Of a stretch of DNA of 64,000 bases, positions 9,085 through 18,417 are shown in pieces. The stretch is from Clostridia bacterium. GTDB lineage: Bacteria; Bacillota; Clostridia; Oscillospirales; Acutalibacteraceae. Location: the NCBI GenBank assembly GCA_017516965.1, contig JAFXAP010000004.1:1-64000 (forward strand). Reading direction: 5' to 3'. The position numbers and the translations under genes are program-made. Positions within the stretch are counted from its first letter, which is position 1, and each line of letters opens with the position of its first letter. A model generated the notes under the pieces. That model made no database searches and was not told the origin of the DNA. It saw only the letters and a program-made list of their open reading frames with translations.

Positions 9085-10227
9085 ATGGCAAGTTTATCTC
9101 TACGCAACGTTTACAAAAGATACCCCGGTGGCGTAACCGCGGTAACTGACTTCAACCTTGAAATTAAGGACAAGGAATTCATCGTTTTCGTTGGTCCTTC
9201 AGGTTGCGGTAAATCTACAACTCTTCGTATGGTTGCAGGTCTTGAAGAAATTTCAGAGGGTGAAGTTTACATTGGCGATCGTCTTGTAAACGACGTAGCA
9301 CCAAAAGATCGTGACATTGCGATGGTTTTCCAGAACTACGCACTTTATCCACATATGACAGTTTTTGATAATATGGCATTTGGTCTTAAACTTCGTAAAA
9401 CACCGAAGGATGAAATCAAGCGCCGTGTTGAAGAAGCTGCTCGCATTCTTGACATAGCTCATCTTCTTGAGCGTAAGCCAAAGGCTTTGTCAGGTGGTCA
9501 GCGTCAGCGTGTAGCACTTGGTCGTGCTATTGTTCGTGAACCTAAGGTATTCCTGCTTGACGAACCTCTTTCAAACTTGGACGCTAAACTTCGTGCGCAG
9601 ATGCGTACCGAAATTTCAAAACTTCATCAGCGTTTGGGTACAACCTTTATCTACGTTACCCATGACCAGACCGAAGCTATGACAATGGCTACCCGTATCG
9701 TTGTTATGAAGAGCGGTATTATTCAGCAGGTTGACACCCCACAGAATCTTTACCTCTATCCTTGCAACCTCTTCGTTGCAGGCTTTATCGGTTCACCTCA
9801 GATGAACTTTATCGAGGCTAAGATTCTTAAAGAAGGTAACGACTTCTTTGCTGAATTCGGTTCAGAAGATACCAAAACTCGCGCAGGCGTTAAGTTTAAG
9901 ATTAAGCTTCCTGCAGAAAAGAACAAGAACGATGCTCTCGTTCCTTATATCGATAAAGAAGTTATCATTGGTGTTCGTCCTGAGCACGTTCACAATGAAG
10001 AAGACTTACTTGCTGCAAACCCAGACGGTATTGTAGAGGCAGACGTTGAAGTAACCGAACTTATGGGTGCTGAAACCTACCTTTATATGAATTGTGAAGG
10101 TCAGACAATCAACGCTCGCGTTGCTCCTACCAACACAGCTCGTCCTGGCGACAAGATCAAGATTGCTCTTGAACCTAGCAAGATTCACATCTTTGATAAG
10201 GATACCGAACTTACAATTTGTAACTAA
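9085..10227 (+). CDS. ugpC: Sugar ABC transporter ATPase of the MsmK/UgpC type
   Basis: A 380-aa ATPase of the CUT1 carbohydrate family: Walker [10 protein letters not shown] (residues 37-45), signature [14 protein letters not shown] (from about 135), Walker B VFLLDEP, the H-loop [10 protein letters not shown], and C-terminal OB/TOBE domains. No permease or binding-protein gene is near, and it has its own promoter region (TATAAT near 9038) and terminator. In Firmicutes such solitary MsmK-like ATPases energise several oligosaccharide importers, so a shared role is inferred. Codon use is strongly biased, consistent with high expression. Confidence 0.9.
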   Translation: MASLSLRNVYKRYPGGVTAVTDFNLEIKDKEFIVFVGPSGCGKSTTLRMVAGLEEISEGEVYIGDRLVNDVAPKDRDIAMVFQNYALYPHMTVFDNMAFGLKLRKTPKDEIKRRVEEAARILDIAHLLERKPKALSGGQRQRVALGRAIVREPKVFLLDEPLSNLDAKLRAQMRTEISKLHQRLGTTFIYVTHDQTEAMTMATRIVVMKSGIIQQVDTPQNLYLYPCNLFVAGFIGSPQMNFIEAKILKEGNDFFAEFGSEDTKTRAGVKFKIKLPAEKNKNDALVPYIDKEVIIGVRPEHVHNEEDLLAANPDGIVEADVEVTELMGAETYLYMNCEGQTINARVAPTNTARPGDKIKIALEPSKIHIFDKDTELTICN

Positions 10228-10240
10228 GGTACTCAAATGG

Positions 10241-10268
10241 CTGCACCGCAACAGCGGTGCAGTTTTTT
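10241..10268 (+). terminator. Terminator of the MsmK-type gene
   Basis: CTGCACCGC, loop AACA, GCGGTGCAG, then six T residues: a perfect 9-bp stem 13 nt after the stop. Confidence 0.95.
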
Positions 10269-10349
10269 GTTTAAAATATCAATTTTAAATATAGTTTTAT
10301 ATGCAATATGTAAAAATCGAGATTTTTTTCATTTTTTATGAAAAAAGTC

Positions 10350-10378
10350 TTGATTTTTTTCTTTTGTGGTACTATAAT
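10350..10378 (+). promoter_or_regulatory. Promoter of the dcw cluster (PmraZ)
   Basis: TTGATT (10350-10355), 17 bp, TATAAT (10373-10378). The expected transcription start is near 10385, at the edge of the first MraZ box. Confidence 0.85.
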
Positions 10379-10384
10379 ACATTT

Positions 10385-10440
10385 AAGTGGTGAAAAGTGT
10401 ATCAAAAATCCATAAAAGTGTACAAAAGTGGTGAAAGCGA
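10385..10440 (+). promoter_or_regulatory. MraZ-box array (operator of the dcw cluster)
   Basis: AAGTGG/AAGTGT boxes at 10385, 10395, 10416 and 10426 and a weaker AAGCGA at 10435, mostly in a 10-bp period with one degenerate place (AAAATCC, about 10406). The motif fits the published MraZ site AAAGTG(T/G) repeated with short spacers in Mollicutes. The boxes lie between the -10 element and the mraZ start, the expected place for autorepression. Confidence 0.75.
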
Positions 10441-10450
10441 GGTGGCAATT

Positions 10451-10876
10451 ATGCTTTATGGCGGATACGACCATACAATAGATAAAAAGGGCAGAATTGC
10501 CATACCTGCAAAACTGCGTGACGCTTTTGGCGAAACATTTATGATTGCCAAGGGTATTTTTGGTAAAAACTGTTTGTGTGTTTATTCAAACGAGCAGTGG
10601 GCAGCGCTTGTTGAAAAAATCGGCAATCTGCCATCTGCAAAATCAAGCGTTGTAAAACGTTACCTTTACGAAGGCGCATTTGAGGTAGAGTTTGATTCTC
10701 AGGGTAGAATACTTATTCCGCAAGCGCTTCGTGAATTTGCTTCACTTGAAGGTGAAGCGCACATCATTGGTGTTGACACCAATCTCGAAATATGGAATAA
10801 AGAACTCTGGCAGAAAGAAAATTCAGACTACACTCCCGAATCTATTGCTGCTATTGTTAACGAACTTGATTTTTAA
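10451..10876 (+). CDS. mraZ: Transcriptional regulator MraZ
   Basis: A 141-aa protein with two SpoVT/AbrB-like DNA-binding half-domains: GGYDHTIDKKGRIAIPAKLRD at the N-terminus (bulk of the first DXXXR-type motif) and the repeated form FDSQGRILIPQALRE near residue 85. It forms a ring that binds repeated boxes before its own gene and represses the dcw operon. The ATG at 10451 is chosen over a GTG 18 codons upstream because GAGGTGG lies just before it, the family begins here, and the upstream stretch is the operator array. The rsmH start follows 3 nt after the stop. Confidence 0.95.
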   Translation: MLYGGYDHTIDKKGRIAIPAKLRDAFGETFMIAKGIFGKNCLCVYSNEQWAALVEKIGNLPSAKSSVVKRYLYEGAFEVEFDSQGRILIPQALREFASLEGEAHIIGVDTNLEIWNKELWQKENSDYTPESIAAIVNELDF

Positions 10877-10879
10877 GCT

Positions 10880-11800
10880 ATGGAATTCAAACATATTTCT
10901 GTACTTCTTAACGAGACAATTGATTCATTAAATATTAAACCCGACGGCATATATATTGACGGCACAGCAGGTGGCGCAGGTCACTCAAGTGAGATTGCAA
11001 AGCGACTTACAACAGGTCGGCTGATTGCGCTTGACCGCGACCCCGACGCAGTTGCTACTGCAAGTGAGCGTCTAAAAGATTACAACGCAACGGTTGTGCA
11101 GTGTAATTTTTCTGAAATGAAGTTAGCCGCCAATGAATTGGGAATTTATAAGGTTGACGGCATTTTGCTTGATTTGGGCGTTTCATCTTATCAGTTAGAT
11201 AACGGTGACAGAGGTTTTTCTTACAAATATGAAGCACCACTTGATATGCGAATGAGTCAAAGTGGTATAACTGCCGCTGATTTGGTAAACGATTTATCGG
11301 TTGATGAACTTACAAAAATCTTTCGTGACTATGCGGAAGAAAAATTTGCCTATAAAATTGCAAATCGAATCGTAAGTGAGCGACAAGAAAAAAGAATAGA
11401 AACCACAACACAGCTTGCTGATATCATAGCCTCGTGCTATCCGGCGGCTGCGCGTAGAGACGGCAATCCCGCAAGAAAATGTTTTCAGGCGCTTAGAATT
11501 GCTGTAAACGATGAACTCGGAAGTTTAGAACGCGTACTCGATACAGCTTTTGATATGTTAAATCCCGGTGGTGTGCTTTCGATAATAACATTCCATTCAC
11601 TTGAGGATAGAATTGTTAAACTCCGTTTTAAAAAATACTGCACAGGCTGCACCTGTCCGCCTGATTTTCCCGTTTGTGTTTGCGGTAACAAACCAAAAGG
11701 GGAACTAAGGTTCAGAAAGCCTGTTACAGCATCAAAAGAGGAGTTAGAGGTTAACCAACGCAGCAGAAGTGCAAAATTACGCGCAATTGTAAAATTGTAA
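10880..11800 (+). CDS. rsmH: 16S rRNA (cytosine1402-N4)-methyltransferase
   Basis: A 306-aa SAM-dependent enzyme (MraW) that methylates C1402 in the ribosomal P site. The SAM-binding motif DGTAGGAGHSSEIA is near residue 28, the catalytic-region motif LLDLGVSSYQLD near residue 95, and IITFHSLEDR near residue 235. A cysteine group (CTGCTCPPDFPVCVCG) near residue 255 is typical of the family. It is the second gene of the cluster, as usual in Firmicutes. Confidence 0.97.
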   Translation: MEFKHISVLLNETIDSLNIKPDGIYIDGTAGGAGHSSEIAKRLTTGRLIALDRDPDAVATASERLKDYNATVVQCNFSEMKLAANELGIYKVDGILLDLGVSSYQLDNGDRGFSYKYEAPLDMRMSQSGITAADLVNDLSVDELTKIFRDYAEEKFAYKIANRIVSERQEKRIETTTQLADIIASCYPAAARRDGNPARKCFQALRIAVNDELGSLERVLDTAFDMLNPGGVLSIITFHSLEDRIVKLRFKKYCTGCTCPPDFPVCVCGNKPKGELRFRKPVTASKEELEVNQRSRSAKLRAIVKL

Positions 11801-11834
11801 TTTAAGTTTCAAATAAAAGGATGGAGGAAATACG

Positions 11835-12305
11835 GTGGACAATTTAAAATATTATAACGACAGTCTAGCGTACGATTTTGAGATGTTTATGCCGCGTTCA
11901 GCAGAACCGGTTAGAAAAAATAATATTGTTAAATTGCCACAAAGCAAAACACGCACCAGAGCCAAAAAACGCGCAGTAAGACGTGCATCGGCATCGGCCT
12001 TTGCAGTTATGGCATCGGTTTTTGTTTTAGCGGCAATGTGCGGAAACATCTTTTTAAGACTTCAAATAAATGAGGTAAACTCAAAAATAAATGATGTAAA
12101 ATCTGAAATAAATACACTCGAGAGCAAAAAGACCGCGCTTGAGGTTGAACTGGAGCGCGTAATTTCATATTCAAACATCGAGCTTGAAGCCGCTCAGATT
12201 GGTATGCAAAAAATGGACAAGGACCAGGTAAAATACATTAGAGTAAATGATAAAAACACTGCAGTAACAAAAAATGGAAAAACTGTAGAAATCCCTTGCG
12301 AATAA
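11835..12305 (+). CDS. ftsL: FtsL-like divisome protein
   Basis: A 156-aa bitopic membrane protein starting at GTG 11835 behind GGAGG. The first 50 residues are cytoplasmic and basic near the membrane (R/K-rich, residues 35-50). One transmembrane segment (about 52-74) is followed by a coiled coil (about 78-115, with EVNSKINDVKSEIN-type heptads) and a short tail. Sequence conservation in FtsL is low; the call rests on topology and on its place between rsmH and the PBP gene. FtsL pairs with DivIC and DivIB/FtsQ to activate septal synthesis by FtsW and the PBP. Confidence 0.85.
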   Translation: MDNLKYYNDSLAYDFEMFMPRSAEPVRKNNIVKLPQSKTRTRAKKRAVRRASASAFAVMASVFVLAAMCGNIFLRLQINEVNSKINDVKSEINTLESKKTALEVELERVISYSNIELEAAQIGMQKMDKDQVKYIRVNDKNTAVTKNGKTVEIPCE

Positions 12306-12349
12306 TGTGATTTTTTAATAAAATATATAATATAATGTTAACAATGAAT

Positions 12350-12383
12350 ACGAGAGTTGCGGAAAAATCCGACTCTCGTTTTC
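12350..12383 (+). terminator. Terminator-like hairpin inside the dcw cluster
   Basis: ACGAGAGT-tg-CGGA, loop AAAA, TCCG-ACTCTCGT, followed by TTTT: 12 pairs with a 2-nt bulge, between ftsL and the PBP gene. An A/T-rich stretch with TATAAT precedes it. It may be an attenuator that lowers readthrough to the murein genes. Confidence 0.6.
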
Positions 12384-12416
12384 GAGCATAGTTTGACACT
12401 AAGGAGGCGATGAAAA

Positions 12417-14717
12417 ATGTCAGTGAAACCTAATATGCAAATGTTTAAAAGAACGTTTATTGTTATGGTCATTGTAATTTTATCGCTTACTTTAGTTTCT
12501 ACGGGTAGCCTTGTTAATATAATGATTTTTAAGGGTGAAGAATATCAGGCAAAAGCGTCTGAACAGCAGCTTTATGACAGCTTGATTTCGGCGCCGCGCG
12601 GCGATATTTATGATAGCAGTATGAATTTGCTCGCTACAAGTTCGCCTGCGTGGACAGTTTATTTAACACCTAACGGTATAAATAAACTTAGTGATAAAAC
12701 CGCCGCTGATAACGTGCGTAGGGTTATTGCAGAGGGGCTTTCCTCTTTGCTTGAAATGAAATATGAAGACATATATGAAATGACACAAAAGAATTCATAC
12801 TACGTTATCGTTAAAAAGAAAATAGAACAAAAAACCGTTGATAAAATTAGACAGTTTATTTTAGATAATAAAGACCTTGAAATTGCAAGCTATATCGGTC
12901 TTGATGAAACTACAAAACGTTATTATCCTAATGATACGTTAGCATCAACCGTTTTAGGCTTTGTTGGTGATGACAATCAGGGTCTCGCAGGACTTGAAAG
13001 CTATTATGATAACGAACTTACAGGCGTAGCAGGTCGTGTTGTTGCGGCAAAAAATGCCAAGGGAACTGATATGCGTTTTAGCTATGAAAAGGTTGAAGAG
13101 GCAAAAAAAGGTAATTCTTTGGTACTCACAATCGACTCTTACGTTCAGTATGTTTGCGAAAAGTATTTAGATATTGCAGTAGAGCAAGAGCAAGTCGAAG
13201 AGCGTGGCGCAGTTATTGCAATGAACGTAAACACCGGCGCTATACTTGGTATGGCGGTAAGCGGAGACTTTAATCCAAATCAACCGTTTACTTTATCTGC
13301 TGAAGACCAGGCGATAGTTGATTCTATAACCGATGAAAAAGAAAAAAGTGAAAAACGTAGCGAACTTTTAAACCGCCAATGGCGAAACAAAGCGGTTTCT
13401 GATACCTATGAACCGGGTTCCGTTTTTAAAATCTTTACGGCATCAGCCGCTTTAGAAGAAGATTTAATAACCCAAAACAGCACTTTTACCTGTAACCACA
13501 ATTACGTTGTTGCAGGAAACACCTACCATTGTCACGACAAGAAAGGTGGTCACGGCACACAAACCTTAGCTCAGTCAATTTCAAACTCTTGTAACCCCGC
13601 TTTTATACAAATTGGACAGTTAATGGGCAGCACAGCCTTTAACAAATATTTTAAAGCGTTTAATCTTATCGGTAAAACAGGCATTGACCTTCCGGGTGAA
13701 GCAACACCATATTACCATAAGGAAGAGGATATGGGCCCTACCGAACTTGCATCTTCCTCTTTTGGTCAAACGTTTAATATTACACCTATTCAAATGATTA
13801 GTCTTGCGGCAACATCGGTTAACGGCGGTTATGCTGTAAAGCCGCATCTTGTTGAAAAAATAATTGACAGTGATAAAAACGTGGTTGAAAGTTTTTCTAA
13901 CGAAAACCGCAGGCAAGTTATTTCGGAAACCACCTCCGCCACAATGAGAACAATGCTGGAATATGTAGTACAAAACGGCGCAAAAAACGGTATTGTTGCA
14001 GGTTATAGAGTGGGCGGTAAAACAGGTACTTCACAAAAAATGGCTAAAATTTTAGCTACCGGTAATTCACATCTCTATATCGGTTCATATGTAGGTATAG
14101 CGCCGATTGATGACCCCGAAATTGCAGTTTTTGTAATGTTAGATGAGCCTACGGGCGCTAACTATTACGGCGGATTAATTTCAGCCCCTGTCGGTTCAAA
14201 AATTATGGCAGACGTTTTACCTTATCTTGGTTTTGAACCACAATATACCGAAGAAGAACTTAAAAAGATTTCTGTTTCGGTACCTGATGTAACAGGTGAT
14301 GAAATAGCAGCAGCAAAAACAAAGATAAACAGCCTCAAATTATCATATAAAGTTATTGGTAACGGCAACAAAGTGGTAAAACAACTACCCGAGGCAGGTA
14401 GTTCGGTTTACAACGGCGGTATGGTGATTTTATATGCTGAAGAAAGTGAATCACAAACAGTATCAGTTCCTAATTTGGTTGGGCTTACTGCTGCCGAGGC
14501 TAACTCCGCTGCAGCTGATGCGGGCGTAAATATTAAGTTTTCAGGCAATGTATCTTCAAATGAAGTTTTATCATATGCGCAAGATATAAAGGCTGGAGAA
14601 AAAGTATCATTAGGACAGATTGTTACAGTATATTTCCGTGATGAAGCCTCAGCCGATATGGCCGAAAGGGAATCAACCGAAGAAGAAAGAACACAAACCA
14701 ATGCTACCCAACAGTAA
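12417..14717 (+). CDS. ftsI: Division/sporulation transpeptidase PBP2/SpoVD type with PASTA domains
   Basis: A 766-aa class B penicillin-binding protein. In order: cytoplasmic tail, one transmembrane segment (about 12-37), dimerisation/pedestal domain, and transpeptidase domain with the active serine in SVFK (Ser335), the SCN triad (391-393) and the KTG motif (535-537). Two PASTA domains follow (about 619-748) and then an acidic Glu/Thr-rich tail. It crosslinks septal peptidoglycan with FtsW. B. subtilis has both pbpB and spoVD here; this cluster has one, so it cannot be told whether it acts in vegetative division, in spore cortex synthesis or both. Confidence 0.93.
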   Translation: MSVKPNMQMFKRTFIVMVIVILSLTLVSTGSLVNIMIFKGEEYQAKASEQQLYDSLISAPRGDIYDSSMNLLATSSPAWTVYLTPNGINKLSDKTAADNVRRVIAEGLSSLLEMKYEDIYEMTQKNSYYVIVKKKIEQKTVDKIRQFILDNKDLEIASYIGLDETTKRYYPNDTLASTVLGFVGDDNQGLAGLESYYDNELTGVAGRVVAAKNAKGTDMRFSYEKVEEAKKGNSLVLTIDSYVQYVCEKYLDIAVEQEQVEERGAVIAMNVNTGAILGMAVSGDFNPNQPFTLSAEDQAIVDSITDEKEKSEKRSELLNRQWRNKAVSDTYEPGSVFKIFTASAALEEDLITQNSTFTCNHNYVVAGNTYHCHDKKGGHGTQTLAQSISNSCNPAFIQIGQLMGSTAFNKYFKAFNLIGKTGIDLPGEATPYYHKEEDMGPTELASSSFGQTFNITPIQMISLAATSVNGGYAVKPHLVEKIIDSDKNVVESFSNENRRQVISETTSATMRTMLEYVVQNGAKNGIVAGYRVGGKTGTSQKMAKILATGNSHLYIGSYVGIAPIDDPEIAVFVMLDEPTGANYYGGLISAPVGSKIMADVLPYLGFEPQYTEEELKKISVSVPDVTGDEIAAAKTKINSLKLSYKVIGNGNKVVKQLPEAGSSVYNGGMVILYAEESESQTVSVPNLVGLTAAEANSAAADAGVNIKFSGNVSSNEVLSYAQDIKAGEKVSLGQIVTVYFRDEASADMAERESTEEERTQTNATQQ

Positions 14718-14731
14718 AAAAGGAGTAAAAA

Positions 14732-16156
14732 ATGCTATTAAAAGACCTTTTGCCTGACGTTTGCGGCAATTTATCTGACATTGAAATCAAGGGTATAACC
14801 AGTGATTCGCGCGAGATAAAGCAGGGCTTTGCCTTTGTTTGTATAAAGGGCGTAACCGATGATGGCCATAAATATGCCAAAAACGCGGCGGCGCAAGGCG
14901 CAGTGGTGGTTATAACCGAACAAAAGATGAATGTTGATAACGAAATTGTTGTATCAGACACTCGCGAGACCTATGCCGATATGTGTGCAAAATGGTTTAA
15001 TAATCCTTCGCGTTCGCTTAAACTTATAGGTGTTACCGGCACAAACGGTAAAACGTCAATAACCTATATGATAAAAGCTATACTTGAATCTGCAGGTCAC
15101 AAGGTTGGTCTTATAGGAACCATTCAAAATATGATTGGTGACGAGGTAATTGAAACCAAAAATACCACACCGGGTGTTTATGAACTCAACCGTTTGTTTG
15201 CCTTGATGAAAGAAAAAGGTTGCGACTACGTGGTTATGGAGGTTTCTTCACACGCGCTTGACCAAAAACGCGTATGCAACCTGTGTTTTGATGTTGCGGT
15301 TTTTACCAATCTTACACAAGATCATCTTGATTACCATATCACTATGGAAAACTATTTAGATGCTAAGAAAAAACTGTTTAAAATGTGCAAAACAGCAGTT
15401 GTTAATGCTGATGATGAATACTACGAAGAACTAATAAAAGAACTTGATTGCAAAATCGTTTCATATTCTTTGGGTGATAGTTCAACTTATAGTGCTAAAG
15501 CTGTGAAATACCTACCTGCCAGTGTAGAATATGAGCTTGTAAGCAATGATATATTAAATCATATCAAATTTAACACAGGTGGTAAATTCAGTGTTTATAA
15601 TTCAATGTGCGCCGCAATTTGCGCACTGGAACTAGGTTTTCCCATTAACACGGTAGCCACTGCTATTGAATCAATAAAGGGTATCAAGGGCAGGGCAGAG
15701 TCGGTTCCTACAGGTCGTGATTTTACTGTAATTATTGACTATGCGCACACTCCTGACGGTCTTAAAAATATTTTAAAAACCTTTAGAGATTGCGAAAAGA
15801 ACCGTGTTATTGCGCTTTTTGGTTGCGGCGGTGACCGCGATAAAACAAAACGACCCATTATGGGTAAAATAGCGGTAAGATATGCCGACTACGTAATTGT
15901 AACAAGTGATAATCCTCGTAGTGAGGACCCTGAAATGATAATAAAAGATATTCTTGAGGGAACTCAAGGTGCGTCAACACCGGTAAAGGTGATTGAAAAC
16001 CGTGTCGAAGCAATAAAATATGCCGTTTCGATAGCGCTTCCGGGAGACATTATTGTTTTGGCGGGCAAAGGTCACGAAACATATCAGATACTAAATACAG
16101 GCACAATACATCTTGATGAGCGTGAAATTGTGTGTGAAGCGCTTGATTTGCTTTAA
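14732..16156 (+). CDS. murE: UDP-MurNAc-L-Ala-D-Glu : meso-diaminopimelate ligase
   Basis: A 474-aa Mur ligase. The ATP loop GVTGTNGKTS is at residues 100-109, the carbamoyl-lysine region and EVSSHAL near 172, and the specificity motif D-N-P-R at 393-396. DNPR marks enzymes that add meso-DAP, so the organism should have DAP-type peptidoglycan. It lies 14 nt after the PBP stop. The genes for the next ligase (murF) and the previous ones (murC, murD) are not in this cluster. Confidence 0.97.
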   Translation: MLLKDLLPDVCGNLSDIEIKGITSDSREIKQGFAFVCIKGVTDDGHKYAKNAAAQGAVVVITEQKMNVDNEIVVSDTRETYADMCAKWFNNPSRSLKLIGVTGTNGKTSITYMIKAILESAGHKVGLIGTIQNMIGDEVIETKNTTPGVYELNRLFALMKEKGCDYVVMEVSSHALDQKRVCNLCFDVAVFTNLTQDHLDYHITMENYLDAKKKLFKMCKTAVVNADDEYYEELIKELDCKIVSYSLGDSSTYSAKAVKYLPASVEYELVSNDILNHIKFNTGGKFSVYNSMCAAICALELGFPINTVATAIESIKGIKGRAESVPTGRDFTVIIDYAHTPDGLKNILKTFRDCEKNRVIALFGCGGDRDKTKRPIMGKIAVRYADYVIVTSDNPRSEDPEMIIKDILEGTQGASTPVKVIENRVEAIKYAVSIALPGDIIVLAGKGHETYQILNTGTIHLDEREIVCEALDLL

Positions 16157-16184
16157 AATTCAGGATTTTTAAGAGGGGGAAATT

Positions 16185-17222
16185 ATGAAAGATTTTACCG
16201 CAGTAATTGTTGCAATTATATCATTTGCAGTAACTTCCTTATTAGGATTTATTGTTATACCATATCTTAGAAAACTTAAGTTTGGGCAAACTATTCTTGA
16301 AGAAGGTCCAAAATGGCATAAAGATAAGCAGGGAACACCAACCATGGGCGGCGTTATGATGGTTGCCGGCGTTCTGGTTGCTATGGTTTTAGGGTTTACT
16401 TTTTCATTTTTTACAAATGGCGGTTATGCGCTTGAAATGAAAGACCCCAAAAAACTTGCCATATTGTTAGCAGGTATTGTAATGTCCTTGGGTATGTGCG
16501 CAATAGGATTTTTTGATGATTATATAAAGGTTGTTAAAAAACAAAATCTTGGACTTACAGCAAAACAAAAAACATTTTTGCAACTGCTTGTTGCCGCCGC
16601 ATACCTTGCGACACTTGCTATAAACGGAATGAGTGAAACATATATACCATTTATTGGTGAAGTTTCTATTGTTAAAGGCTTTGGTCTGTTGTTTTGGCCT
16701 ATAGCGCTTATGTTTATTTATGGCTTTACCAATGCGGTTAATCTTACCGACGGTCTTGATGGCTTGGCTTCAAGCGTTACATTGGTTGTTGCTTGTGCTT
16801 TTATGTTGGCATCGGCAAGTTTGTCCTCAGATACCAGAAGTTTTGACGCTATAAACAGCCTTTCTGCAGCGCTTGCAGGCTCATGCGCAGGATTTGTGGT
16901 ATGGAATGCCAAACCTGCCAAGGTGTTTATGGGTGATACCGGTTCAATGTTTTTGGGCGGTATGGTTGTAGCATTATCTTTTGGAATTGAACGTCCGATT
17001 TTACTGCTTGTTATGGGTTGCGTTTATTTTATTGAAGCAATTTCAGTAATGTTGCAGGTAGCATATTTTAAATTAACTAAAAAACGTTTGTTTAAAATGG
17101 CACCGCTTCATCATCATTTTGAGATGAGTGGTTTTAGTGAACAAAACGTTGTATTGTTATTTTCATTCATAGCATTAATTGGTTGTGTTATTGCATTATT
17201 AACCGTAATATTTAATATTTAA
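16185..17222 (+). CDS. mraY: Phospho-MurNAc-pentapeptide translocase
   Basis: A 345-aa polytopic membrane enzyme that transfers phospho-MurNAc-pentapeptide to undecaprenyl phosphate, making lipid I. Family motifs are intact: WHKDKQGTPTMGG near the N-terminus, the catalytic aspartates in GFFDDY, the NLTDGLDGLAS loop, MGDTGSMFLG, and PLHHHFEMSG near the C-terminus. About ten transmembrane segments. It follows murE by 28 nt. Confidence 0.98.
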   Translation: MKDFTAVIVAIISFAVTSLLGFIVIPYLRKLKFGQTILEEGPKWHKDKQGTPTMGGVMMVAGVLVAMVLGFTFSFFTNGGYALEMKDPKKLAILLAGIVMSLGMCAIGFFDDYIKVVKKQNLGLTAKQKTFLQLLVAAAYLATLAINGMSETYIPFIGEVSIVKGFGLLFWPIALMFIYGFTNAVNLTDGLDGLASSVTLVVACAFMLASASLSSDTRSFDAINSLSAALAGSCAGFVVWNAKPAKVFMGDTGSMFLGGMVVALSFGIERPILLLVMGCVYFIEAISVMLQVAYFKLTKKRLFKMAPLHHHFEMSGFSEQNVVLLFSFIALIGCVIALLTVIFNI

Positions 17223-17249
17223 ATTTACTAGAAAAGGAGGAAGGTAGTA

Positions 17250-18401
17250 ATGGCAAAAGCAAATTCAAAAAAACAAAAAAACGGTGTGTTTCAAACAGGA
17301 AAACTCGATATTACCTTCCTATCTCTGATACTTATTTTACTTACTGTAGGTCTTGTTATGCTCTTTTCGGCAAGTTATGCCTATTCACTTGAGTATTACA
17401 ACAGCAGTTATAAATTTATTGTAAAACAGGCGCTTTTTGCCGGCGGTGGTTTGCTTTTAATGTTCATATTTTCGTGCATTAATTATCATTTCTGGCAAAA
17501 AGTAAGTTGGATTGTATTTTTGGGAACGTCACTAATTTTGCTTGTGCTGTTGGTATTACCGCCAATGGTGAGCGGTATGAGTGTAAAGCGGTGGTTTGTT
17601 ATTGGACCGATTTCATTTCAGCCGTCCGAATTTGCAAAATTTTCGATTATAATACTTTTTTCAACACTTATATCGGCAAATCAAAAACTAATGAAAAACG
17701 GTAAGTTTTTGCTTATATTGTTTGGAATTTTAGGTGTTACGTGCGGTCTTGTAGTTTTAGAACCGCATCTTTCTGCTACAATATTAATTGCGGCAATCGG
17801 TGTTGTTTTGATTTATGTGGGTGGACTTAGTGGTAAATTAGTAGCGGCAGGTGTTATTTCTGCTGTAGGCGCAGTTGTTGCAGTTATAGTTACCCAATCT
17901 ACAGGTTTTATCAGCTATGGTGCTGACCGAATTAAGTATTGGCTTGACCCTTGGGCAGATGCCACCGGCGCGGGCTTTCAGACCATTCAGTCATTGTTGG
18001 CAATTGGCTCTGGCGGAATACTTGGTAGGGGAATTGGTCAATCACGTCAAAAATATCTATGGGTTCCCGAACCACATAATGACTTTATTTTTTCAATAGT
18101 TTGCGAAGAATTGGGTCTTATAGGCGCAATCATTATTATTGGACTTTTTGCACTTCTTGTATGGCGCGGATTTACAATTGCTATGCGCGCAAAAGATAAG
18201 TTTGGCTCTATGTTAGCATTAGGTCTTACCTTCCAGGTAGGTCTTCAGGCGCTACTTAATATATGGGTTGTTACAAACACCATTCCTAACACCGGTATCG
18301 GTTTGCCATTCTTTAGTTATGGCGGTACATCACTACTTATTTTATTGGCTGAAATGGGTATAGTACTTTCGGTATCGCGTGGTTCAAATGTCGATAAATA
18401 A
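17250..18401 (+). CDS. ftsW: SEDS-family peptidoglycan polymerase FtsW/SpoVE
   Basis: A 383-aa membrane protein with about ten transmembrane segments. Motifs seen: GPISFQPSEFAKFS, EPHLSATI, the large outer loop with GAGFQTIQSLLAIGSGG and GRGIGQSRQKY, then PEPHNDFIFS and the C-terminal PFFSYGGTS. SEDS proteins polymerise lipid II together with a class B PBP, here probably the one encoded upstream. Whether it is the vegetative FtsW or the sporulation SpoVE cannot be decided from one copy. A GGAGGAAGG ribosome site precedes the ATG. Confidence 0.95.
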   Translation: MAKANSKKQKNGVFQTGKLDITFLSLILILLTVGLVMLFSASYAYSLEYYNSSYKFIVKQALFAGGGLLLMFIFSCINYHFWQKVSWIVFLGTSLILLVLLVLPPMVSGMSVKRWFVIGPISFQPSEFAKFSIIILFSTLISANQKLMKNGKFLLILFGILGVTCGLVVLEPHLSATILIAAIGVVLIYVGGLSGKLVAAGVISAVGAVVAVIVTQSTGFISYGADRIKYWLDPWADATGAGFQTIQSLLAIGSGGILGRGIGQSRQKYLWVPEPHNDFIFSIVCEELGLIGAIIIIGLFALLVWRGFTIAMRAKDKFGSMLALGLTFQVGLQALLNIWVVTNTIPNTGIGLPFFSYGGTSLLILLAEMGIVLSVSRGSNVDK

Positions 18402-18417
18402 TAGGGGAGGCTAGTTT

